A stretch of DNA of 35,409 nt from Muribaculaceae bacterium Isolate-002 (NCI) (GCA_004102805.1 SCEG01000031.1:1-35409), one strand, 5' to 3'; counted from the stretch's first letter, positions 1 to 9,799 are shown. A program made the numbers and translations. The notes: a model not told the origin generated them from the letters alone.

Positions 1-113
1 CAGTTGAGGAACCTTTTGCTCATCTTGGTTGTAGTATTTTCAAATACCGACTTACACCGAAAGGTGAAGTCTTTGAGAATCGCCAATACGTTCATGGTAT
101 AAGATTTTTATAA
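1..113 (+). CDS. 3' end of an unidentified gene
   Basis: Reading from base 3, the sequence is open for 36 codons and ends at TAA 111-113; the start lies outside the window. The readable tail has the balanced composition of a real protein, with PFAHLGC, YRLTPKGEVF and a final YVHGIRFL. I do not recognise the family. Frame 2 stops at once. Frame 1 stays open to about base 102 but reads as a hydrophobic, less natural peptide, so frame 3 is preferred. It is separated from the next gene by 273 AT-rich bases, so it is not part of the following operon. Confidence 0.45.
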   Translation, partial: VEEPFAHLGCSIFKYRLTPKGEVFENRQYVHGIRFL

Positions 114-114
114 T

Positions 115-130
115 GAACGCTTTGGCGTTT
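115..130 (+). terminator. weak hairpin after the partial gene
   Basis: AACGC (116-120), loop TTTG, GCGTT (125-129), with a possible flanking G-U pair. It starts 2 bases after the upstream stop codon and is followed by a T-rich stretch. The stem is only 5 to 6 bp, so it is at most a weak intrinsic terminator. Confidence 0.3.
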
Positions 131-175
131 CATTTGTATTTGACAATTCAAGATATTAACTTAAGTTTCAACTAC

Positions 176-194
176 TTCGGTAATTTTTACCGAA
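176..194. promoter_or_regulatory. 8-bp inverted repeat upstream of the SrfB-like operon
   Basis: TTCGGTAA (176-183) and TTACCGAA (187-194) form a perfect 8-bp inverted repeat with a 3-base spacer. There is no T-tract on either side. It lies about 140 bases before the predicted -7 element of the ten-gene operon, so it could be an operator for a dimeric regulator or a chance hairpin. No regulator gene is adjacent. Confidence 0.3.
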
Positions 195-334
195 TCATTG
201 AATATGTATAAGTATTGGAAATTATTTCAATTCATACGCTTTCTGAAAAACATACGAAATCGTTGGGAAATGATGCAAAAATTATGCAAAATCATATTTG
301 TATGATTTTGGCACTATTGTTTGCAATTTTTTAT

Positions 335-342
335 TATCTTTG
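335..342 (+). promoter_or_regulatory. Bacteroidetes -7 promoter element for the SrfB-like operon
   Basis: TATCTTTG matches the Bacteroidetes -7 consensus TAnnTTTG and lies 44 bases before the ATG at 387. No -33 TTTG lies at the usual spacing of about 19 to 21 bases. The nearest candidates are TTG at 317-319 (15-base spacer) and TTTG at 307-310 (24-base spacer). Confidence 0.6.
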
Positions 343-386
343 CCTAAATTAAACCAACACATACCGTATCATCATTTCTTGAGATC

Positions 387-3300
387 ATGGATGACCACAA
401 AACCTTACACCTTATAGCTGACACCGGCATACAATTTATCACAAACGAGGTTGAATTCAATGCATCGGAACCGCTTGCTCTGAAAAGCGGCCGTATGTTG
501 CGCTATTCGTTTGTGGAGAATGTCGACCCGTTTGACGGACATATCAGTTTCGACCTGCTTTTCAATCATGTTGACAAAAACTGCTGGATACCGGTGAAGC
601 AACTGCGCAACGAGGGATATATCTCGCATTATCAGAACGGCACCGAGGAGCTTGACGAGACCGGGGTGCCGCGGATGCGCGAAGATTCGTCGACCGAACT
701 TCTTGAGTCGTATGCCGACGATGACGACGCGATAATCAACATCAACACGTTTGAGAGCTACCGCGTGAAAGACCCGGCAAATCCGGCCGACAAGCTTCCG
801 GCGTTTGAGCTGCTGCTTGGCAAGTGGCTGCCGATGCCGATGTTTGAGACCGACTCTTCGGGCGCTACGGCAGGTGTGCCGACGGGATGGTGCCGCGTGA
901 TGATACGGCGCACGGGCGAAGGCTCGGTGAAGGGAAGCGCGCGCTACAGTCTGACATGGGCTTTTGACACACATCTTGCCGATAATCCGCTGTCGACATA
1001 TTTCCCCTATTTCTTTGACGAGACTGAGAAGAAGAAAAGTTTCGCGTTGTGCAACAAGCCTGACGTGCTGTTCAATTTTCTTTCCGTCGCCGAGGAGCAG
1101 AATGCAGTGTCGCAATATATAGCGTCGCTTTTAGGCATCAATCCCGACAAGCTGATGCATCACCGATATAAGTTTATCGGTTATTACATCTATCTTATAA
1201 ATTTCCTTCGGCTGAGCGGTGCGTCGCCAAAGGTGGTGCTCTATAATCCGACCGACGGCGATGTTAATGTCGACATGGTGCTTGACATCGGCAATTCGCG
1301 CACGTGCGGCGTGCTCTTTGAGGACGGTGACTTCACCCGCTCGGTGATGCTCGAACTGCGCAACCTGACTTCGCCGTGGATCACATATAAAAATCCGTTT
1401 GACATGCGGCTGGTCTACCGCCGCGCCGATTTCGGCAACGACCTGATACTGCCCGAGGAGGCATTCAACTGGAAAAGCATAGTGCGAGTGGGCGAAGAAG
1501 CGCGTGAGCTTGTCTACCATTCAATCGAGGACGCAGGGATAGCCGAGCGCGCCAACAACTACTCTTCACCCAAGCGCTATCTGTGGGACAAGAAGAAGTC
1601 GCAGGCGAGATGGGAATATCTCGTGACCGAGACTGACCCGTTCAACATACGCCAGTCGCCCAATATCTTTCTTGAGAATTTCACCGATATGTTTGACGAA
1701 CGCGGCATATTCAAGGAGAAAGCCGACACGGTCAATATATTCGACATGTCACCTGAGGATACGGACAGTGACTGCCATTATTCGCGGTCGTCGATGATGA
1801 CATTCGTGATGGTGGAGGTGCTGCAACAGGCAATTGCCCAGATCAACTCGCCGTCATTCAGAGCCAAACACGGCCGCATCGACTGCCGCCGCCGTCTGCG
1901 CAATGTCATAATCACATGCCCGACGGCGATGCCCCGCGCCGAGCAGATCACGCTGCGCCAGAGCATGGTCGACGCGCAGAAGGCGATGCTGAGATGCAAC
2001 AAATCGCTGACACCGATCAATGTCATACCGTCGCCCGAATCACTCAAGAACACCGACGACTATGACATGAATGCCCGGCGAGAGTGGAGCTATGACGAGG
2101 CATCGGCCTGTCAGCTTGTCTATCTTTACGCTGAAATCGCGCAACGCTACAACGGCAAGATCGACAAATTTTTCGAGGCCAAAGGGCACAGGCGCCGCGA
2201 GTTTGAGGAAGAGGGTTACGGACACAACTCGCTCACGATAGGCTCTATCGACATAGGCGCAGGCACTACCGACATAATGATATGCTCTTATAAATATGAG
2301 GGCGAGGAGCAAAGCTCAATAATACCGGTGCCGCATTTCTACGACAGTTTCTATGTGGCCGGCGACGACATATTGCGCAATATAGTGCAGCGCTATGTCA
2401 TCGAAGGGCCTGAGAGCGGCATCCCGTTCATGGGAAGCATACACAGCGCGCTGCTTGCGAGACTGATGGCGATGAGCGACGAAGAGCTGCGCGCGTTGCC
2501 ATGCACGCGGTCGAAATATACCGATGTGTATCGCACATACGTGGAGGATATTGTAGGCTGCCACTCGCCGGAGCGGCGCGAGGAGCGCACGCGTTATTTC
2601 GCGTCGGTGCTGCTGCGTGATTTCTTTGGCTACGACAGCGCGATGATGTCGTTCAGAGACCGTCAGGCCCGTGTCGACTTCAACACCCAGATATCGGTGC
2701 CGATAGCCAGGGTGATGATGGATCTGCTCCGGCGCAAGTTTCCGTCGCGTGTATATACCTACGACGAGATATTCCATGACCTGAGGCCATCGGAACATCT
2801 TCTCGACCATTTTGAGAACCATTTCGGGTTCAGGTTTGAAGAGCTTTCATGGCGATATGATCCGGAGGAAATAGCATCGATGGTGCGCGCCACGATGGAG
2901 CCGCTGATGAAGCAGCTGTCGATATTGCTCTATGCCTACAAGTGCGATATTCTGGTTATGGCGGGTCGCCCCACCACAATTGATGCGATACCGGAACTGT
3001 TTATCAAGTATTATCCGATGTCGCCCGACCGCATAATATGCCTCAACGACTACCGTGTCGGCACATGGTATCCGTTTGCCGACGGACAGGGATATTTCTA
3101 CGACCAGAAATCAGTTGTGGCCGTAGGAGCTATGGTTGGATACATGGCATCGACAACCGGATTCAACGGCATGCGCATCGACTTCAAAGAGATGATACGC
3201 CGCATGAAGCCGACAGCCAATTTCATCGGTTTCTATGACGGCAAGACACAGCAGGTGAAGAAATCGCTGCTTCTTCCCGACAAGTCGAACGCTTCGGCCA

Positions 3301-3587
3301 CAATCGGGTCGTTCCCTGTATTTCTGGGGTGCAAGCAGTTTGACTCGCCCCTCTATCAGGCGCGTCCGCTTTACGGACTTTATTTCAACGGCAAACGTCA
3401 TGAGCCTGTGCGCATCACTCTGACGCGGTCATATCAGGAGGACCGCGAGGTTGTTGAAATCGAAGAGATAACCGATATCCAGGGGAACACGCTGCCGAAG
3501 TCGACAGTAGAGATAGTGCAGCAGTCAATCGTGTCAGACGGAAAGCACTGGCTCGACAAAGGAGAATTCGAACTCTCACTAAAGTAA
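387..3587 (+). CDS. SrfB-like actin/Hsp70-superfamily ATPase
   Basis: This 1066-residue protein carries the three signatures of the actin/Hsp70/sugar-kinase ATPase fold. They are phosphate-1 LDIGNSRT at 299-306, phosphate-2 IDIGAGTTD at 621-629, and an adenosine motif, VMAGRPTT, at 857-864. The widely spaced motifs and total length fit the family annotated as virulence factor SrfB (about 1000 residues). No signal peptide or membrane segment is visible, so it should be cytoplasmic. The N-terminal 290 residues precede the ATPase fold and have no recognised domain. It is the first gene of the operon, 25 bases before the SrfC-like gene. The SrfB-SrfC pairing is known from enterobacteria; what this ATPase moves, folds or assembles is not known. 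Family assignment is fairly sure, function is not. Confidence 0.8.
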   Translation: MDDHKTLHLIADTGIQFITNEVEFNASEPLALKSGRMLRYSFVENVDPFDGHISFDLLFNHVDKNCWIPVKQLRNEGYISHYQNGTEELDETGVPRMREDSSTELLESYADDDDAIININTFESYRVKDPANPADKLPAFELLLGKWLPMPMFETDSSGATAGVPTGWCRVMIRRTGEGSVKGSARYSLTWAFDTHLADNPLSTYFPYFFDETEKKKSFALCNKPDVLFNFLSVAEEQNAVSQYIASLLGINPDKLMHHRYKFIGYYIYLINFLRLSGASPKVVLYNPTDGDVNVDMVLDIGNSRTCGVLFEDGDFTRSVMLELRNLTSPWITYKNPFDMRLVYRRADFGNDLILPEEAFNWKSIVRVGEEARELVYHSIEDAGIAERANNYSSPKRYLWDKKKSQARWEYLVTETDPFNIRQSPNIFLENFTDMFDERGIFKEKADTVNIFDMSPEDTDSDCHYSRSSMMTFVMVEVLQQAIAQINSPSFRAKHGRIDCRRRLRNVIITCPTAMPRAEQITLRQSMVDAQKAMLRCNKSLTPINVIPSPESLKNTDDYDMNARREWSYDEASACQLVYLYAEIAQRYNGKIDKFFEAKGHRRREFEEEGYGHNSLTIGSIDIGAGTTDIMICSYKYEGEEQSSIIPVPHFYDSFYVAGDDILRNIVQRYVIEGPESGIPFMGSIHSALLARLMAMSDEELRALPCTRSKYTDVYRTYVEDIVGCHSPERREERTRYFASVLLRDFFGYDSAMMSFRDRQARVDFNTQISVPIARVMMDLLRRKFPSRVYTYDEIFHDLRPSEHLLDHFENHFGFRFEELSWRYDPEEIASMVRATMEPLMKQLSILLYAYKCDILVMAGRPTTIDAIPELFIKYYPMSPDRIICLNDYRVGTWYPFADGQGYFYDQKSVVAVGAMVGYMASTTGFNGMRIDFKEMIRRMKPTANFIGFYDGKTQQVKKSLLLPDKSNASATIGSFPVFLGCKQFDSPLYQARPLYGLYFNGKRHEPVRITLTRSYQEDREVVEIEEITDIQGNTLPKSTVEIVQQSIVSDGKHWLDKGEFELSLK

Positions 3588-3612
3588 CCAATCACAGCAT
3601 CAGCGCAACATC

Positions 3613-6531
3613 ATGAAAAAATCGATACAGACCCAGATCAACAATATAAATGATGCCCTGGCGTGGCTCAAGGTGAACAAACCGGAGCAATACGAGCAGC
3701 GCTTCCTCCAGCTTGTGGGCGAGCGTTGCCGTCTGCGCAAACTTGCCGCCACCGAACTTGAAAATCCGGCCATAGCGGCATACGGAGAGAGTCAGAAAGG
3801 GAAATCATACGTAATCACCAATCTGCTGAGCGACAACGGCAAGCCGTTTACGGTCAAGACGCCGGAGCGAGAATATGATTTCGTAAAGGAAATCAACCCC
3901 ATCACCAACAATGTTGAAGCCACGGGAGTGGTGACCCGCTTCACCACCTTCGGCAACGAGCCGGGACGCTACAATGCGGAGTATCCGGTGATGATAAAAC
4001 TGCTCGGCATAAGCGAGATAGCAACAATACTCTGCGACGGCTACCACAGCGACATAACCGACTACAGCAGCTATTCGGACAATGAGCTGAAAGATATCTC
4101 CACGGAAATATACGACCGATATAAGGAGCGACAGCCTATCGCCAATCCGGTGGTGGTGGAAGATGATATCCTCGACATGAAATATTATCTGCAACGCTGC
4201 ACGGGGGGAAGCACGCAGTCGCTGATACGTTCGCCCTATTTCGAGCGCGTGGCTCTGATAGCCCGCAAGGTGGAAGCTTCGGAGTGGAGCGACATATTCG
4301 CTCCGCTGTGGCATCGGAATGCCACGCTGACGCGTCTGTTCCAGCGGCTTAGCGACGCACTGCGCAACCTCAACTATGCCAAGACGGTGTATCTGCCGAT
4401 ATCAGCTGTGCTCAACACCAACCAGACGCTCATGTCGGTGCAGCGCATCAACGAGCTCGGGCAGAAAGAGAAAGATGAAGAAGCAGCGTATACGAAAGTC
4501 TGCATAGCCGAGCCCGGAGGGGGCAACCGAGTGATAGAGCGTTATGACAAGAGCGAGCTGTCGGCATTGTGTGCCGAGGCTGTGTTTAAGGTCGAGGAGC
4601 GTTTTCTCAACTCCGAACTGTCATACGACATGACAATGATAACCGACCCGGCAGTCAGAGCCAAGCTTCCGGAGGGAACATTCAAGAAAGACATAATCAG
4701 ACACACCGACCTGCTTGACTTCCCCGGAGCGCGCGCCCGCAACCAGCTCAAAGAGGAAAATCTCGACAAGACCGATGACAAGAGCGCGATGACAAACGAC
4801 GCCAACGTGTATCTGCGCGGAAAGGTGGCATATCTGTTTAACCGCTACAGTGACTGCGGACTGATAAACATATTGCTGTTTTGCCACGACAACGCGCAAC
4901 GCAACGATGACACACTCTACATAACCATCGAGAACTGGATAAAGCAGTATGTGGGTGACTCGGCGCAGCAGCGCGCACGCACACTGCGTCTCACCGGAGG
5001 AGTGTCGCCATTCTTCCTGATAGCCACGAAATTCAACATAGACATGACGATGGCCGACGCCGATGCAGATGATGTGGCCAACTCCCGCACGGCTATAGAC
5101 CAGCGATGGAGCGACCGCTTCAATGTGGTGCTGTATAAAGAGGTAATCCACGGAAATGACGCCGAGTGGTTTCAGAACTGGATTTCAGAGGGGGAGACAT
5201 TCAAGAACACGTATCTGCTCCGCGACTACAAATATTCGGGCGACACGGGCAAGGGAAACAATCTGTATACCGGCTTCCGTGAGACAGGCCGCGAACAGAA
5301 GCCTGCTATGGACGCCGAGTATTACGAACGGATGAGAACATCGTTTATCGAGAGTCAGCACACACGCAAATTTTTCGCCAATCCGGCATGCTCGTGGGAT
5401 GTCGCGGCCACACAGAACAACGATGGCGCGCTCTACCTTTTCGAACAGCTTGCCGTGGCTGCCGCCAACATGGAGGTGACGCGCCGCGAACTGACAGCCT
5501 CGACGCTGAAGAGCATAGGCAAATCGCTTTACGACATACTCAAGAGCTATTATCACGCCAACGATGCGGCGGCGCAACTGCTTCAGGACATGAACCAGGC
5601 GTGCGCCATACGCCGCGAGCTGATATTTGCGTGCAACCGCGACAGTTACTTTTTCGGGCGCATGATACGCGAGCTCCAGATAACAGAAAAGGAGCTTTAC
5701 AACTGCATTTACGATCTTGTCAACTCGTCGGAGATGAATGACTCGCGCAACGATTCGCGCAATTATGAAATCATACGCAAGGATATCGGCCGCCGTCTTG
5801 ACCGCTGCACCACCGACGAGATGAAGTGGGAATGCGTCATGATGGGCTACAATCTGCCTGACCGCGAGGCCGCCGAGGCGTTTCTCGCCGACAAAGGAGT
5901 TGACGCCGGCAAGCTGTTTGCAGGCAATTTCAAGCGCAAGACCAATTCGGCCATCATAGCCGAAAGCGTGTATAACGCGTGGACTGACTCCATCAAGAAG
6001 CCGGAAGCCATCAACAGGCTCTGCGACAACGGCTCGTTTGACCCGATCGAGATGTCGGCGCTCGTCGACAACATCGAGCTCACGGCACGCAAGCTGCGAC
6101 TTGAGGAGACTCTTGACAGAATTATCGAGGAGCATGTGAAGGTGATGAATGTAAGCAGCGTAAACCTCAGTCTGATAGCCGACCTTATGGCGTCGAAAAT
6201 CAATGACTTCATCGGCGACCTCGGTTACGGGCAGCGCAGTCAGGAAGAACGTGACGCGGCCACCCGGCTCATCGATGACAACCCGATGAAATTCGACCCG
6301 CTCGAATATATAGTAAAAGAGCATCCCGAGAATTACACATCCGAGGAACTCACTGAAATGTTCGACCAGCTTATCGACCGACCTGACGGGGTCACACAGG
6401 CGTTTGAGAACAATTATTTCAGATGGGTGGAATTCATGATCGTGTCATTCCTGCTCAAGGGACAGATCATAGACTATGACATCGAAGCCAACGACCGCAT
6501 GGGCCGACTGATAGAGCGCATCATAAAGTAA
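3613..6531 (+). CDS. SrfC-like large P-loop GTPase-like protein
   Basis: This 972-residue cytoplasmic protein has a Walker A/G1 motif GESQKGKS at 58-65, a DFPGAR switch-type motif at 369-374 that resembles the DxPG of dynamin-like and TRAFAC GTPases, and a possible G4 motif ATKFNID at 471-477 after a hydrophobic strand. The large insertion between motifs and the helical C-terminal half fit the family annotated as putative virulence factor SrfC. It follows the SrfB-like gene by 25 bases on the same strand, which supports a two-protein module. Nucleotide binding is predicted from motifs. GTP specificity is uncertain because the G4 motif is TKFN rather than NKxD. There is no signal peptide or transmembrane segment. 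Confidence 0.75.
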   Translation: MKKSIQTQINNINDALAWLKVNKPEQYEQRFLQLVGERCRLRKLAATELENPAIAAYGESQKGKSYVITNLLSDNGKPFTVKTPEREYDFVKEINPITNNVEATGVVTRFTTFGNEPGRYNAEYPVMIKLLGISEIATILCDGYHSDITDYSSYSDNELKDISTEIYDRYKERQPIANPVVVEDDILDMKYYLQRCTGGSTQSLIRSPYFERVALIARKVEASEWSDIFAPLWHRNATLTRLFQRLSDALRNLNYAKTVYLPISAVLNTNQTLMSVQRINELGQKEKDEEAAYTKVCIAEPGGGNRVIERYDKSELSALCAEAVFKVEERFLNSELSYDMTMITDPAVRAKLPEGTFKKDIIRHTDLLDFPGARARNQLKEENLDKTDDKSAMTNDANVYLRGKVAYLFNRYSDCGLINILLFCHDNAQRNDDTLYITIENWIKQYVGDSAQQRARTLRLTGGVSPFFLIATKFNIDMTMADADADDVANSRTAIDQRWSDRFNVVLYKEVIHGNDAEWFQNWISEGETFKNTYLLRDYKYSGDTGKGNNLYTGFRETGREQKPAMDAEYYERMRTSFIESQHTRKFFANPACSWDVAATQNNDGALYLFEQLAVAAANMEVTRRELTASTLKSIGKSLYDILKSYYHANDAAAQLLQDMNQACAIRRELIFACNRDSYFFGRMIRELQITEKELYNCIYDLVNSSEMNDSRNDSRNYEIIRKDIGRRLDRCTTDEMKWECVMMGYNLPDREAAEAFLADKGVDAGKLFAGNFKRKTNSAIIAESVYNAWTDSIKKPEAINRLCDNGSFDPIEMSALVDNIELTARKLRLEETLDRIIEEHVKVMNVSSVNLSLIADLMASKINDFIGDLGYGQRSQEERDAATRLIDDNPMKFDPLEYIVKEHPENYTSEELTEMFDQLIDRPDGVTQAFENNYFRWVEFMIVSFLLKGQIIDYDIEANDRMGRLIERIIK

Positions 6532-6588
6532 TCGGCAAATAAATCTCCCGCTAATAAATTTTACGACTTATTTCCAAAAGAATATAAA

Positions 6589-8676
6589 ATGAAACGAATC
6601 AATATCGAGAACGAAAGCAACGGTAACGGACATGGCCGCAGCCATGTCGGCGGTCTGATATGGCGTTATCTGCTGTTTCTGGTGCTTTTATTCGGATTTC
6701 TGCTATTGCTCAAGTGGCTTCTGTCGCTGCCGGAAAGCCACAGCTATGACTCAGATGCAATCGATATCGTGCACAACGATAACTATTATGACGATCTCGA
6801 CGATGATATCATCAACAATCAGGTTGTGAAGATACCTGACTATTATGTCAAAGATGACGGAACGACAGACGAACGTTTCTATAAGGAAAATCCGGAGTTG
6901 CGCGAGATATTCGAGGAGGAGCTTCCGAGCAACAACGGCAATTTCCGCAATCCGATACCGGAGCTTCCGCGTCCGGAGGAGAATTATATCAGACCGGTCG
7001 ATCCGCGCGACATCATCACGCCTGACGATGACCCCTACAAGCAGATTGACGGCACGCGCATCGATGTCATACTCGCTGATATCTCAGAGTCGAATTTCAA
7101 CAATTTCGCCCGTCAGCTCAAACAGCTTTATCCGGGTGACAATGTCAAAATCGACTATTACAACCCCGAGGCCGGACTGATACAGATAAAAGTCAATCCG
7201 TCGGAGCGTGAAACTGTAAAGGAGAATATACGCGGGCGCATCACGGACATCGACTACAAGATGTTTGACGATGTGATATTCAACGATATCGCCGCTCCGT
7301 CGGCCAAATACAACGACCCGGCATTCAAGAACCGCCGTCAGAGCTGGCACTTCGCTCCTATCCAGGCTTACGAGGCGTGGGATATCACCAAAGGCTCGGA
7401 AGATGTTGTGGTGGCAGTGGTCGACAGCTATATCGACATAACTCACCCGGAGCTGAAGGGTCGCATCGTGAAGCCCTACAGCGTAGAGCGCAAATCACGC
7501 AATGTGCTTCCGCCTGCACGCCCCTACTCTTTCGGCCGCGAAGAGGACGCACCCATCTATCACGGCACGCATGTCGCGGCGCTTGCGGTTGGCGCACTCA
7601 ACAACGGCAAGGGAGCGGCCGGTCTTGCTCCCGGATGCAAGCTGATGCCGATATCGCTCGGCGAAGACATGAGTTCAATCTCGATACTCGAAGGGTTGCT
7701 GTATGCCATCAACCAGGGGGCAGATGTTGTCAATATATCGATAGGCACAGTGTTTCCTGACGGAACCGACATGGTGTCGCTCGAAGAACAGCTCGAATAC
7801 ATCAAAAATGCCGGAAAATATCAGGAGGATGTATGGGACTATGTGTTTGACCTGGCCGACAAGAAGAACTGCACGATAGTGTGGGCTGCAGGCAACTTCA
7901 ATGTGCTTTCAGGCATGGACGAGACGAAGCGCAGCGAGAGCACTATCAGGGTGAGCGCCGTCGACCAGCAGCTCAAGAAGGCATCGTTCAGCAATTTCGG
8001 CAACTACGCGTCGCAGGGGGTCAACTATTCCGACATCTCCGCTCCGGGAGTCGCCATCTACAGCGCCGCGCCCGCCAACGGCTACGGATTCAGCCCGGGC
8101 ACCTCAATGGCAGCGCCGATTGTGTCGGGAGCCGTGGCTCTGATGAAATCGGTCAATCCAAATCTGACCAACAGCCAGATAAAAGAGATACTCGACAAGA
8201 CCGGCAAGACAGTTGACCGCGACGGCCATATCGGCAAACTGATACAGGTGCGCGACGCACTCGAACAGGCCGCGGCCAATGTTGCCAATTACGACAAGAT
8301 AAAGGAAAATCCCAACAGCATCACCGGCACGTGGCAGACTACGGAAGAACGAATTGTCACCGACTCCGAGACCGGCGAACCGACCGGCGAGATGACTCAC
8401 ATATTTCTGAAGTTCAACTCCATCAACAGCGGCACAATCTACTACAAGACCGACGGCGGCTGCATGTACAGCGCACCATTCAAAAGCACACTGAGCAACG
8501 ACAAACTCGTCATCAGGCAGCAGGGCGTAGCATCGGGGTCATGCGCGCGTCCGTTTGCAGAAGTCACCATAGAGTGCAGCCGCGGAGAGAACGGCATGCT
8601 CAAATGCCGGTCGTATTACAACGGGGAAAGCAGCGGAGGCAGTTATTTCCTTGTAAGAAGCAATGCTACATTCTGA
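6589..8676 (+). CDS. membrane-anchored subtilisin-family (S8) serine protease
   Basis: This 695-residue protein has one N-terminal transmembrane segment (about 24-46) after a short basic head, so the body should face the periplasm. A very acidic linker follows. Residues about 155-235 look like an inhibitor-I9-type subtilisin propeptide. The S8 catalytic domain has Asp279 (VVDSYID), His325 (HGTHVA), oxyanion Asn436 (AAGN) and Ser506 (GTSMAAP); all are present, so the enzyme should be active. The last 115 residues, starting near ITGTW (about 577), form a beta-rich, Cys-containing domain like the lipocalin-like tails of Bacteroidetes secreted proteins. It lies 57 bases after the SrfC-like gene. 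A permanently anchored protease inside this operon suggests processing of partner proteins or of exported substrates, which is an inference. Confidence 0.85.
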   Translation: MKRINIENESNGNGHGRSHVGGLIWRYLLFLVLLFGFLLLLKWLLSLPESHSYDSDAIDIVHNDNYYDDLDDDIINNQVVKIPDYYVKDDGTTDERFYKENPELREIFEEELPSNNGNFRNPIPELPRPEENYIRPVDPRDIITPDDDPYKQIDGTRIDVILADISESNFNNFARQLKQLYPGDNVKIDYYNPEAGLIQIKVNPSERETVKENIRGRITDIDYKMFDDVIFNDIAAPSAKYNDPAFKNRRQSWHFAPIQAYEAWDITKGSEDVVVAVVDSYIDITHPELKGRIVKPYSVERKSRNVLPPARPYSFGREEDAPIYHGTHVAALAVGALNNGKGAAGLAPGCKLMPISLGEDMSSISILEGLLYAINQGADVVNISIGTVFPDGTDMVSLEEQLEYIKNAGKYQEDVWDYVFDLADKKNCTIVWAAGNFNVLSGMDETKRSESTIRVSAVDQQLKKASFSNFGNYASQGVNYSDISAPGVAIYSAAPANGYGFSPGTSMAAPIVSGAVALMKSVNPNLTNSQIKEILDKTGKTVDRDGHIGKLIQVRDALEQAAANVANYDKIKENPNSITGTWQTTEERIVTDSETGEPTGEMTHIFLKFNSINSGTIYYKTDGGCMYSAPFKSTLSNDKLVIRQQGVASGSCARPFAEVTIECSRGENGMLKCRSYYNGESSGGSYFLVRSNATF

Positions 8677-8691
8677 CACAGACAAGCAAGT

Positions 8692-8714
8692 CATAAGAGT
8701 TATTTTGTATATTA
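8692..8714 (+). repeat. intergenic 23-base element, copy 1
   Basis: Beginning CATAAGAG and ending GTATATTA, this element lies 15 bases after the protease stop codon. A copy with 3 mismatches in 23 is at 18252-18274, after another stop codon. It contains TTATTTTG, one base off the -7 consensus, so it could act as a weak internal promoter. Confidence 0.45.
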
Positions 8715-8728
8715 ATTGATTTAAAATC

Positions 8729-9712
8729 ATGACAATGGAGAAGAAAGGCCGGATAGGCATGGGCAATATCATATCACTGGCAGGGCTTGCACTGCTTGGA
8801 TTTTTCACATTTATGGGAGCATTGATGCTCACATCGGGCAATCTCGGTGCGGCTGCCGGCATAGCGGTGGCGACAGTGGTTGTGATGAGTCTGCTGCTCG
8901 GAGCCGCCGTGTATTGCAAAAAAGCCGACACAGACTTCACCCGGTGGAAGAAAGTCGAGATTGCCGCGCTCGTGGTGTTTGCGGCAGCAGCAGTGTATCC
9001 GGCCCGTTATGTGATGCATTTTTTCGATGTCATGTCGCACAAAGAGGAGCTTCAGAAAGCGGCTGATGCTGATGCTGACAATCTGCGTGGAATGTTTCGC
9101 AGCTACGAGGAAGCCGAGCGTTCGGCACTTGCAGTCACCACGACCGGACTTCAGAACGCATTCGGAGAGGAAAGCGACATCAATGTCAGAGACTATTACG
9201 AGGCGGCAGCCATAAAGAATTACGAGGATATCGAGAGCTGGATGCTCAATGAGCGGCGCCTGCTGCTTGGCGACACAGGCGCCGAGGGAATGGCACCCTA
9301 TCTCACCTACAAGCATAATGCCGACTCTCTGATAACCGAGTGGGCCGCAGATGTGAAAGTGTGGGACGTGATGGCTGTAGGCCGTCAGTCGAAGGTGCCC
9401 GGCGAACTGGCGCCCGCTATCGCCGACAACCTTACATTACGGTCGCAGTCGGGGAAACTTCCGGTAATCGTCTATAACGACGGAGTGTATGAGCTGAGCA
9501 ATGCCAGCCAGACGGTGACAATAGGCGAGCCAGAACTCGTTTTCGAGAAGAGCATCACCACAACCGGGCCGCTCAATATAGCGAACATCATTATATATAT
9601 AGTTATAATCGCTATGACCGCAGTGCAGTATATGATGACACCGCGGTCGGAGAAAACAGAGATAGGCGACGGCCAAAATATCATGGAATATGACGGAGTG
9701 AACCGTCTGTAA
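8729..9712 (+). CDS. multi-pass membrane protein of the SrfB-like operon, unknown family
   Basis: This 327-residue protein has three hydrophobic segments near the N-terminus (about 13-32, 38-58 and 75-95) and one near the C-terminus (about 286-305), giving an even number of membrane passes. The roughly 190 residues between the third and fourth segments are soluble, charged and partly helical, and should form the main domain on one side of the inner membrane. I do not recognise the family, and no catalytic motif is visible. It lies 52 bases after the protease and 87 before the second P-loop gene. A scaffold or membrane platform for the operon's other products is plausible but inferred only from context. 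Confidence 0.7.
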   Translation: MTMEKKGRIGMGNIISLAGLALLGFFTFMGALMLTSGNLGAAAGIAVATVVVMSLLLGAAVYCKKADTDFTRWKKVEIAALVVFAAAAVYPARYVMHFFDVMSHKEELQKAADADADNLRGMFRSYEEAERSALAVTTTGLQNAFGEESDINVRDYYEAAAIKNYEDIESWMLNERRLLLGDTGAEGMAPYLTYKHNADSLITEWAADVKVWDVMAVGRQSKVPGELAPAIADNLTLRSQSGKLPVIVYNDGVYELSNASQTVTIGEPELVFEKSITTTGPLNIANIIIYIVIIAMTAVQYMMTPRSEKTEIGDGQNIMEYDGVNRL

Positions 9713-9730
9713 AACCAAGCTACCTAACTG

Positions 9731-9757
9731 TAAGAGGGTGTTTGAATTTATATTCAA
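9731..9757. repeat. intergenic palindromic element beginning TAAGAGG
   Basis: TAAGAGGGTGTTTGAATTTA at 9731-9750 runs into a hairpin, TTGAAT (42-47), loop TTAT, ATTCAA (52-57). The same TAAGAG-GTTTGAATTTA core recurs at 11543, two gene junctions in the same operon. It sits between the membrane protein and the P-loop gene. Confidence 0.45.
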
Positions 9758-9799
9758 TCCAAGCTCAAGAAACCAATAAAAAAACAATCATACTACTAT

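Noticed and set aside
405..1115. Minus-strand open frame of 236 codons opposite the SrfB-like gene
   Set aside because: Its composition is biased to Arg, His and Val and it lacks motifs; the plus-strand gene explains the region.
5185..6324. Long minus-strand open frame (379 codons) opposite the SrfC-like gene
   Set aside because: It lies entirely within a well-supported plus-strand gene, its translation is rich in His, Arg, Val and Ala as expected of a complementary shadow, and it shows no motif.
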